Below are positions 1 through 5,413 of a DNA stretch of 5,413 nucleotides, one piece after another. Positions within the stretch are counted from its first letter, which is position 1, and each line of letters starts with the position of its first letter. The notes beneath the pieces are model-generated. The model searched no databases. It was not told the origin of the DNA and was given only the letters and a program-made list of their open reading frames with translations. The stretch is from assembly GCA_903939005.1 (NCBI GenBank), contig CAJAFH010000275.1, forward strand, positions 1 to 5,413. Reading direction: 5' to 3'. This stretch comes from an uncultured Actinomycetes bacterium (GTDB lineage: Bacteria > Actinomycetota > Actinomycetes > Nanopelagicales > Nanopelagicaceae). Made by a program: the position numbers and the translations under genes.

Positions 1-2084
1 ACTGGGAAAACTTCCGTTACGTATGGCCCAAAGCGACCGCTCTTTGCAATGATCGGCAAATTAGTTGCTGGATCAATTCCTAAATCACGTTCACCTGATG
101 GGGCAGCAAGTAGTTCGATGGCTTTTGCCAAAGTTAACTCATCTGGTGCTAAGGACTCTGGAACGTTAGCTAATTTGCGAGTATCGCCTTCACCCTCTTG
201 CAGGTAGGCACCATAGCGACCAACTCGAATTTCAATCTCAGGTGACAAGCGCATGGTGTTAACTTCACGTGCATCGATTGCGCCTAAGTCAGCTGATAGT
301 TCATTTAAACCAGGTTCACCATCGTGGCCATAGAAGAAATCACGTAACCAATCAACGCGCTTTGCTTGACCACTTGCGATCTTGTCGAGATCTTCTTCCA
401 TGCTGGCGGTAAATTCGTAATCAACTAATTTTGTGAAGTGTGTTTCGAGCAAGCCAGTTACTGAAAAAGCTAAGAAAGTAGGCACTAAAGCTCGTCCACG
501 CTTTGAAACATAACCACGATCTTGAATCGTTGCAATAATTGAAGCAAATGTTGAAGGTCGGCCAATACCTAGTTCTTCTAGCTTCTTAACTAGCGTTGGT
601 TCGGTATAACGAGCAGGCGGTTTAGTTTCGTGCCCTTCGCAACTGTATTCCTCAACTTTTACGCTCTGCCCAACGTTCATGGCTGGCAAGCGCTTGTCTT
701 CTGATTCTTCGCCCTCTTTTTCGTCAGCTAAATCATCGTAAGCAGCTAGAAAGCCTGGGAAAGTTATTACCGAACCATTAGCGCGGAAAATAGTTTCGCG
801 GCTATCGCTAGTTTTTACATCAAAGTCAACGCGCATCTGCATCTTCTTAGCATCAGCCATTTGTGATGCGACTGTGCGTTTCCAGATTAAGTCATACAGC
901 GCAAACTCATCGCGCGAAAGTTCTGGTGCTAATTCACCCGGAGTTTTGAAACTTTCACCAGCTGGGCGAATCGCTTCGTGCGCTTCTTGGGCATTTTTTG
1001 TTTTGCCAACATAAACGCGTGGCGCTTCAGCAACATGATCGGCGCCATAAAGTGCTTTAGCTGATTCGCGTGCTGCTGTGATTGCTTGCGCTGACAGATT
1101 TACCGAGTCGGTACGCATATAAGTGATGTAGCCGTTTTCATATAAACGTTGTGCGATACGCATTGTGATCTGCGCTCCCCAACCTAATCGGCTACCTGCA
1201 TCTTGTTGCATGGTTGAAGTTGTAAATGGTGGCTTTGGTCGTTCAGTACGAGGAGATTCCTCCATCGATTTAACAACCAGTGGCGCTGCTTTAAGAGCTG
1301 CAACCAAAGATCTAGCAGCGCTTTCATCAAGTAACAAAATGTTGGCTAGTGATTTTTCTTTTACTGCGCCATCGGCACCGAAATCAGCAGTTGTTGCAAC
1401 TCGCTTGCCATCAACACTAAGCAGGCGGGCGTTAAAGCCTAATTCGCACTTGGCAGTTAAGTCCCACCAAGCTGAAGAAATAAAGGCCATTCGTTCGCGT
1501 TCTTTTTCAACGATTAACCGAGTAGCCACAGATTGCACGCGGCCAGCAGAAATGCGTGGCATAACTTTTTTCCAGAGAACTGGAGATAAGCGATAACCAA
1601 ATAGTCGATCTAGCACTCGACGGGTTTCCTGCGCATCAATTAAGTCATAATCAAGATCGCGGGTATTTTCTACTGCACTTTGGATTGCCTCTTTGGTAAT
1701 TTCATTGAAAACCATGCGCTTAATCGGAATCTTTGGCTCAAGCACTTCAACTAAGTGCCAGGCAATAGCTTCACCTTCGCGGTCTTCATCGGTTGCCAGA
1801 ATTAGCTCTTCGGCATCTTTCATCAACGCCTTAAGTTCAGCAACTTTCGCTTTTTTATCTGGGTTAATTACATAAAGCGGAGCAAAATCTTCTTCAATAT
1901 TTACGCCTTCTTTAGCCCAGGCAATCTTTTTATACTCCTTAGGAATATCGGCTGCGCGCTGAGGTAGATCGCGAATATGGCCGACGCTAGCCTCGACGAT
2001 GTAATCATCGCCAAGGTAGCCGCCAATTTTGCGTGCTTTAGCTGGTGATTCAACAATCACTAGCTTCTTCAATACACGCGCCAT
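1..2084 (-). CDS. topA: DNA topoisomerase I (type IA), C-terminus cut by window edge
   Basis: This enzyme relaxes negatively supercoiled DNA by cutting one strand, passing the other through and resealing. The first 694 residues are visible; the reading frame is open to the window edge, so about 200-250 C-terminal residues are probably missing if it matches actinobacterial relatives of roughly 900-950 residues. The N-terminal Toprim domain begins with KKLVIVESPAKA (metal-binding Glu12) and has TDEDREGEAIAWH with the acidic triad Asp99, Asp101, Glu103. The catalytic tyrosine is Tyr322 in GYITYMRTDS, followed by Arg324, matching E. coli Tyr319/Arg321. Two C-terminal topoisomerase repeats are seen: GRYGAY (622-627) and GRFGPY (683-688). 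No zinc-finger cysteine clusters appear in the visible part, as is usual in Actinobacteria. The ATG start gives the standard N-terminus (MARVLKKLV) and is preceded by AGGA at 5-nt spacing. It follows hppA by 49 bp on the same strand and may be co-transcribed. No frameshift or missing key residue was seen. Confidence 0.97.
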   Translation of the reverse strand, partial: MARVLKKLVIVESPAKARKIGGYLGDDYIVEASVGHIRDLPQRAADIPKEYKKIAWAKEGVNIEEDFAPLYVINPDKKAKVAELKALMKDAEELILATDEDREGEAIAWHLVEVLEPKIPIKRMVFNEITKEAIQSAVENTRDLDYDLIDAQETRRVLDRLFGYRLSPVLWKKVMPRISAGRVQSVATRLIVEKERERMAFISSAWWDLTAKCELGFNARLLSVDGKRVATTADFGADGAVKEKSLANILLLDESAARSLVAALKAAPLVVKSMEESPRTERPKPPFTTSTMQQDAGSRLGWGAQITMRIAQRLYENGYITYMRTDSVNLSAQAITAARESAKALYGADHVAEAPRVYVGKTKNAQEAHEAIRPAGESFKTPGELAPELSRDEFALYDLIWKRTVASQMADAKKMQMRVDFDVKTSDSRETIFRANGSVITFPGFLAAYDDLADEKEGEESEDKRLPAMNVGQSVKVEEYSCEGHETKPPARYTEPTLVKKLEELGIGRPSTFASIIATIQDRGYVSKRGRALVPTFLAFSVTGLLETHFTKLVDYEFTASMEEDLDKIASGQAKRVDWLRDFFYGHDGEPGLNELSADLGAIDAREVNTMRLSPEIEIRVGRYGAYLQEGEGDTRKLANVPESLAPDELTLAKAIELLAAPSGERDLGIDPATNLPIIAKSGRFGPYVTEVFP

Positions 2085-2089
2085 TAATT

Positions 2090-2093
2090 TCCT
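2090..2093 (-). promoter_or_regulatory. Shine-Dalgarno of topA
   Basis: Read on the minus strand, AGGA lies 5 nt upstream of the topA ATG (CTTAGGAAATTAATG). It is short but supports the chosen start, which also gives the conserved N-terminus of the Toprim domain. Confidence 0.6.
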
Positions 2094-2133
2094 AAGTTAG
2101 CTCTGGGGAAAAGCTGAAGTTAAAGAATTGGTA

Positions 2134-4416
2134 TTAGTAAGTAATCGAAGTCGATTGACGACGATTACGAACTAGAGCTGCAACAATTACAAGCGTTGCG
2201 ACAATACCAATCAGGGTGCTGGTGCTTTCGCGACCACCAAGTGCCATACCAACAATTGCTGGTGTAATTAATAGACCAACCAAGTTCATAACTTTGATCA
2301 GTGGATTAATTGCAGGGCCAGCAGTGTCTTTGAATGGATCGCCAACGGTGTCACCAACGATGGTTGCGGTGTGTGCATCTGAGCCCTTACCGCCGTAATT
2401 ACCATCTTCAACCATCTTCTTAGCGTTATCCCAAGCTCCGCCTGAGTTAGATAAGAAAACAGCCATCAGTGTTCCGGTACCAATTGCACCAGCTAAGTAA
2501 GCGCCAAGTGCGCCTACGCCAAGACCGAAACCAACTGCGATTGGTGCCATAACAGCAAGCAATCCAGGAGTTACAAGTTCACGAAGTGAATCACGAGTAC
2601 AAATATCAACTACGCGACCGTATTCAGGCTTTTCAGTACCCTTCATAATTCCTGGGTGTAGTTTGAATTGGTTACGAACTTCCATAACTACCGCACCAGC
2701 TGCGCGAGATACTGCATTGACTGCTAGACCTGAGAACAGGAATACCACTGCAGCACCAATAATTAGACCTACCAAGTTGCGTGGATCTGCAACATCGAGA
2801 ATGCCTTTATATTGCAGATTTGTAAGTAGATCTACAGTTGTGTTGCCAGCTTCAGATACTGCCAACTTAATTGCATCAGTAAAGGCACCGAATAGCGCAG
2901 TTGCTGCAAGTACTGCAGTTGCGATCGCGATTCCCTTAGTAATTGCCTTTGTCGTGTTTCCAACTGCATCAAGTGAAGTAAGAATCTGTGCGCCTTCGCC
3001 CTTAACATCGCCAGACATTTCAGCAATGCCTTGTGCGTTATCTGAGATCGGACCGAAGGTATCCATTGCCACGATTACACCAACAGTTGTTAGCAAACCA
3101 GTTCCGGCCAAAGCGATCGCAAGAAGTGACAGCACGATTGAACCGCCGCCTAACATGAAAGCACCGAATACTGCAGCTGCGATTAGCAACGCACTGTAAA
3201 CAGCTGACTCGAAACCAATCGAAATACCAGCCAAAATAACGGTTGCAGCGCCTGTTTGTGATGAGGCAGCAACGTCATTAACTGGACGCTTTCCAACTTC
3301 AGTGAAGTAGCCAGTTAGTAATTGAATTGCAGCAGCTAAACCGATACCGATTAGAACTGCGCCAATTGCCAAGATACGAGGGTTGGTGTTACCGAATGAT
3401 TCAATTTGTTCTGTGGTTAAACCAAGAAGACCACTGAAGCTATCTGGCAAATAAGTAAATGTTGCAAGCGCTGTAAGCACTGCGCTGATGATTGCAGATA
3501 AGAAGAATGAGCGGTTGATTGCAGTCATTGCGTTCTTATCTGATGCGCGCAAGCGAGTAAGGAAGATTCCGATTACTGCAGTGACGATACCGATTGCAGG
3601 AACGATCAATGGATAAACCAAACCGGCGTTACCGAATCCGGCTTTTCCAAGAATTAGTGCAGCAACAAGTGTTACGGCATAAGACTCGAATAAGTCAGCG
3701 GCCATACCAGCACAGTCACCAACATTGTCGCCTACGTTATCTGCAATAGTTGCAGGGTTACGTGGGTCATCTTCTGGAATACCTTTTTCAACTTTACCTA
3801 CTAGGTCAGCTCCAACGTCAGCTGCCTTTGTGAAGATACCGCCGCCAACGCGCATAAACATCGCGAGCATTGCAGCACCAAAACCAAAACCTTCCAGAAC
3901 TGCTGGGGCTTGTTCGCGGTAAATAATCACAACAAGTGATGCGCCAACTAAACCAAGGCCAACTGTTGTCATGCCAACAACACCACCGGTGCGGAACGCA
4001 ATCTGCACTGCGCGCTCGGCATTCTTCTGACGAGCAGCTTCGGCAACGCGCACATTTGCGCGAACCGCTAGCCACATACCGTTGTATCCAACTAGCGCAC
4101 TAAAGGCTGCGCCAAGTAAGAAGAAGATTGAGCGACCGATACGAATATCAGTATCTCCTGGGAGTATGAAAAGTAGAACGAAAACAATCGCTACGAAGTA
4201 GGAAAGGGTGCGGAACTGTCGAGCTAAATAAGCTGCGGCTCCTTCTTGTACTGCACCTGCGATTTCCTTCATCTTTTCGGTGCCTTCACCCTGTGCCAAA
4301 ACTTGAGCACGAAGCGCATATGCGATTCCAAGTGCCACAAGTGAGATGGCTAGAACTACATATACATAGGTGAGGTTATTTCCGGTTACTTGCACGAGTG
4401 AGGCATTTGCCCGCAT
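2134..4416 (-). CDS. hppA: Membrane-bound proton-translocating pyrophosphatase, K+-independent type
   Basis: This integral membrane enzyme hydrolyses cytoplasmic pyrophosphate to two phosphates and uses the energy to pump H+ out of the cell. The 760-residue length fits the family, whose members have about 16 membrane helices; hydrophobic segments run throughout from about residue 16 to 745. The signature DVGADLVGK is at 200-208, followed by the Asp-rich DNVGDNVGD (226-234) and DLFESY with the ion-gate Glu244. Other substrate/Mg-binding segments are MDTFGPISDNAQG (451-463), DNAKK (663-667) and GDTVGDPFKDTAGPA (688-702). The K+-dependence site reads GNTTKAIT, with Lys490 and Thr493; established work on this family links Lys here to K+ independence, and K+-independent members are H+ pumps. 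The start is supported by a strong GGAGG 7 nt upstream. It lies 49 bp upstream of topA and is divergent from dedA. Identification is very secure; ion specificity is inferred from motifs. Confidence 0.98.
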   Translation of the reverse strand: MRANASLVQVTGNNLTYVYVVLAISLVALGIAYALRAQVLAQGEGTEKMKEIAGAVQEGAAAYLARQFRTLSYFVAIVFVLLFILPGDTDIRIGRSIFFLLGAAFSALVGYNGMWLAVRANVRVAEAARQKNAERAVQIAFRTGGVVGMTTVGLGLVGASLVVIIYREQAPAVLEGFGFGAAMLAMFMRVGGGIFTKAADVGADLVGKVEKGIPEDDPRNPATIADNVGDNVGDCAGMAADLFESYAVTLVAALILGKAGFGNAGLVYPLIVPAIGIVTAVIGIFLTRLRASDKNAMTAINRSFFLSAIISAVLTALATFTYLPDSFSGLLGLTTEQIESFGNTNPRILAIGAVLIGIGLAAAIQLLTGYFTEVGKRPVNDVAASSQTGAATVILAGISIGFESAVYSALLIAAAVFGAFMLGGGSIVLSLLAIALAGTGLLTTVGVIVAMDTFGPISDNAQGIAEMSGDVKGEGAQILTSLDAVGNTTKAITKGIAIATAVLAATALFGAFTDAIKLAVSEAGNTTVDLLTNLQYKGILDVADPRNLVGLIIGAAVVFLFSGLAVNAVSRAAGAVVMEVRNQFKLHPGIMKGTEKPEYGRVVDICTRDSLRELVTPGLLAVMAPIAVGFGLGVGALGAYLAGAIGTGTLMAVFLSNSGGAWDNAKKMVEDGNYGGKGSDAHTATIVGDTVGDPFKDTAGPAINPLIKVMNLVGLLITPAIVGMALGGRESTSTLIGIVATLVIVAALVRNRRQSTSITY

Positions 4417-4421
4417 CTTGT

Positions 4422-4428
4422 CTCCTCC
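4422..4428 (-). promoter_or_regulatory. Strong Shine-Dalgarno of hppA
   Basis: On the minus strand GGAGGAG precedes the hppA ATG, with 7 nt between GGAGG and the start codon. It is close to the ideal anti-SD complement and is the strongest ribosome-binding site in the window, suggesting high translation of the pump and fixing the start. Confidence 0.85.
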
Positions 4429-4470
4429 GTTGGAGAGTCAGGGGGCGCTGATTGCCCACAAAGTTGCCTG

Positions 4471-4501
4471 AGTTTACGCATAACCCCCTATTGATTGGCA
4501 A
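4471..4501 (-). promoter_or_regulatory. Candidate promoter of hppA(-topA)
   Basis: On the minus strand TTGCCA (4501-4496) could be a -35 element and TAAACT (4476-4471) fits the TANNNT -10 pattern. The spacer of 19 nt is longer than ideal. Transcription would begin near 4464, leaving a leader of roughly 45-50 nt containing the strong SD. A run of five G (4488-4484) lies in the spacer. This is a pattern match only. Confidence 0.35.
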
Positions 4502-4547
4502 ATACACCTATCTATTAGCGTGAGATTTACTCTACTAAGCGAAACTA

Positions 4548-4576
4548 TTGGAACAAGGGTGGCAACCGACTAGGGT
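4548..4576 (+). promoter_or_regulatory. Candidate leaderless promoter of dedA
   Basis: TTGGAA (4548-4553) matches the -35 consensus at 4 of 6 positions and TAGGGT (4571-4576) fits TANNNT; the spacer is exactly 17 nt. A start site 7-9 nt after the -10 falls at 4583-4585, which is at or next to the dedA ATG. This predicts a leaderless or nearly leaderless mRNA, a common arrangement in Actinobacteria, and would explain why no good SD is present in front of dedA: the only SD-like AGGG (4572-4575) overlaps the -10 itself. Confidence 0.5.
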
Positions 4577-4584
4577 CTTTCCCT
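4572..4584 (+). repeat. Short inverted repeat abutting the dedA start codon
   Basis: AGGG (4572-4575) and CCCT (4581-4584) form a 4-bp inverted repeat with a 5-nt loop, ending at the base before the dedA ATG and overlapping the proposed -10. It could be a protein-binding half-site pair, or, if the message starts further upstream, a hairpin hiding the SD-like AGGG. It is short enough to be chance. Confidence 0.3.
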
Positions 4585-5232
4585 ATGGATATTGGAACTC
4601 TCTTTGACCCAAATTCGATCGTGGCCGATCTGGGCTTAATTGGCATCTTGGCCATCCTTTTTGCCGAGACTGGCCTACTAGTTGGGTTGGCCTTTCCTGG
4701 TGACTCGCTACTTTTCATTGCCGGGCTGGCGGCTTCAGGTTCAGCTGCTGCACTTCTAGGCGGAGTTCAAATATCTCCGCTTGCTCTATTTATTGGCGCA
4801 CCGCTAGCGGCAATCACGGGCTCGCAACTTGGACACTTCATCGGCGCTAAATATGGGCGCAAATTATTTGATCGTAAAGATGGTCGCTTCTTTACTCAAG
4901 CCAGAGTCGTGTCGACGGAAAAGTGGCTGGGTAAGTACGGGATTGGTAAAGCAATAATTTTGGCGCGCTTCATTCCATTTATTCGCACCTTGATCAACCC
5001 AATGTGCGGTGTTGTAGGTATTCCAGCTCGCAAATTTTTCTTCTGGAATGTGATCGGTGCAATTATCTGGACCGATGGCGTGATCGCACTTGGTTATATT
5101 TTGGGAAATAAACTGGAAGGTTCGGTAGATAAATATCTACTTCCAATAATTGGCTTAATTGTTATTGTTAGCTTGGCACCTATCGCACTTGAAGTTATTC
5201 GCGAAATGCGTACCAAGCGCCACTTAAGTTAA
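4585..5232 (+). CDS. DedA/VTT-family inner-membrane protein
   Basis: This is a complete 215-residue member of the DedA (VTT, formerly SNARE-associated) family of polytopic membrane proteins. Some relatives support proton-motive-force-dependent drug/pH tolerance in E. coli (YqjA, YghB) and others recycle undecaprenyl phosphate across the membrane; which lipid or solute this one handles cannot be read from sequence. Family marks are clear: Glu28 in FAETG, FPGDSLLF with Asp40, GSQLGHFIGAKYG (79-91), and RFIPFIRT with Arg128 and Arg134, then a Gly-rich segment and FFFWNVIGAIIW (151-162). The acid pair 12 apart and arginine pair 6 apart match the essential residues known from YqjA. Hydrophobic segments lie at about 15-35, 38-60, 65-80, 150-174 and 184-205. 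The C-terminus is basic (MRTKRHLS). No in-frame ATG, GTG or TTG exists between this ATG and the upstream in-frame stop at 4516, so the start is firm. It is divergent from hppA and convergent with pyrE. Confidence 0.93.
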   Translation: MDIGTLFDPNSIVADLGLIGILAILFAETGLLVGLAFPGDSLLFIAGLAASGSAAALLGGVQISPLALFIGAPLAAITGSQLGHFIGAKYGRKLFDRKDGRFFTQARVVSTEKWLGKYGIGKAIILARFIPFIRTLINPMCGVVGIPARKFFFWNVIGAIIWTDGVIALGYILGNKLEGSVDKYLLPIIGLIVIVSLAPIALEVIREMRTKRHLS

Positions 5233-5247
5233 TTTAAAGGCTTAAGT
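5222..5247 (+). terminator. Weak candidate hairpin between convergent dedA and pyrE
   Basis: ACTTAAG (5222-5228) pairs with CTTAAGT (5241-5247), extendable by two G-U pairs in the plus-strand RNA, around an AT-rich loop. It overlaps the dedA stop codon. There is no U-run after it, and the stem is AT-rich, so it is a poor intrinsic terminator; its place in the 18-bp convergent gap is the main argument for it. Confidence 0.25.
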
Positions 5248-5250
5248 TAA
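5223..5250. repeat. 10-bp direct repeat CTTAAGTTAA
   Basis: CTTAAGTTAA occurs at 5223-5232 and again at 5241-5250, separated by TTTAAAGG. The first copy contains the dedA stop codon and the second ends just before the pyrE stop codon on the other strand. It may reflect a small tandem duplication at the gene junction. Confidence 0.6.
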
Positions 5251-5413
5251 CTACAAACCCAAGTCCGCTAACTGATAAGCAGCGCGATACTCAAAGCCAG
5301 CTTCATCAATTTTTGGTTTTGCGCCGCGTTCAACAATAACTGCAACGCCTACGACAATTGCGCCAGCTTCTTGTAGCGCTTCAACTGCAGTTAATACTGA
5401 ACCGCCAGTAGTC
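5251..5413 (-). CDS. pyrE: Orotate phosphoribosyltransferase, C-terminal part only
   Basis: Only the last 53 codons before the TAG stop are in the window; the rest lies beyond the right edge. The enzyme joins orotate to PRPP to give OMP and pyrophosphate, the fifth step of de novo UMP synthesis, in the cytoplasm. The visible part opens with TTGGS, the end of the PRPP-binding motif, followed by VLTAVEALQEAGAIVVGVAV, a typical helix-strand of the phosphoribosyltransferase fold, then VERG and the tail EYRAAYQLADLGL, which resembles the ending of actinobacterial PyrE proteins of about 180 residues. Another type I phosphoribosyltransferase is possible but the tail makes PyrE the best call. It converges on dedA with an 18-bp gap. 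Confidence 0.82.
   Translation of the reverse strand, partial: TTGGSVLTAVEALQEAGAIVVGVAVIVERGAKPKIDEAGFEYRAAYQLADLGL

Noticed and set aside
1165..1596. A 143-codon open frame on the plus strand opposite topA.
   Set aside because: It lies wholly within the conserved catalytic part of topA on the other strand, and shows no recognisable motif or ribosome-binding site.
2096..2117. AGCT arms around TTTTCCCCAG in the hppA-topA gap as a possible terminator.
   Set aside because: The stem is only 4 bp with a 9-nt loop and no following U-run, so it would not stop transcription on its own.
2663..3199. A 178-codon open frame on the plus strand opposite hppA.
   Set aside because: It is the antisense of a highly conserved hppA region; its Ala/Thr/Pro/Ser-rich composition is what the complement of a membrane protein gene gives, and no SD or known domain is visible.
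3818..4075. An 85-codon minus-strand frame rich in Cys, Arg, Ser and Trp inside hppA.
   Set aside because: It is an out-of-frame reading of hppA on the same strand; the Cys/Trp/Arg-rich composition is typical of frame-shifted coding sequence.
1..5413. Search for CRISPR repeats, tRNA or rRNA genes, insertion-sequence ends or defence-type genes.
   Set aside because: Nearly all of the window is filled by four recognisable housekeeping genes, and the short gaps show none of these structures.

Overview
This window looks like a housekeeping stretch of chromosome from a low-GC actinobacterium. By eye the GC content is around 45%, well below that of most Actinobacteria. The topoisomerase I lacks visible zinc-finger cysteines in the part seen but carries C-terminal GRxGxY repeats, the orotate phosphoribosyltransferase tail ends in the actinobacterial style (ADLGL), and the pyrophosphatase is of the H+-pumping, K+-independent class. 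I infer something like the streamlined freshwater lineages (acI / Nanopelagicales); the sequence alone does not prove this.

Layout from left to right. Positions 1-2084 (minus) hold topA, cut off at its C-terminal end by the window edge. Positions 2134-4416 (minus) hold hppA, a complete membrane-bound proton-pumping pyrophosphatase, 49 bp upstream of topA in the same direction, with no convincing terminator between them. Positions 4417-4584 form a divergent intergenic region with a strong Shine-Dalgarno for hppA, a probable hppA promoter, and a well-spaced promoter that would make the dedA message leaderless or nearly so. Positions 4585-5232 (plus) hold a complete DedA/VTT-family membrane protein. 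After an 18-bp convergent gap, positions 5251-5413 (minus) hold the last 53 codons of pyrE.

How the genes fit together. PyrE releases pyrophosphate while making OMP, and nucleic-acid synthesis releases more; HppA hydrolyses pyrophosphate and stores the energy as a proton gradient; DedA-family transporters are thought to depend on that gradient. TopA relaxes negative supercoils behind transcription and replication. The link through pyrophosphate and proton motive force is an inference from gene order, not something the sequence demonstrates. I found no mobile element, CRISPR array, RNA gene or novel defence-like system, and no stretch over 300 bp lacks a gene.
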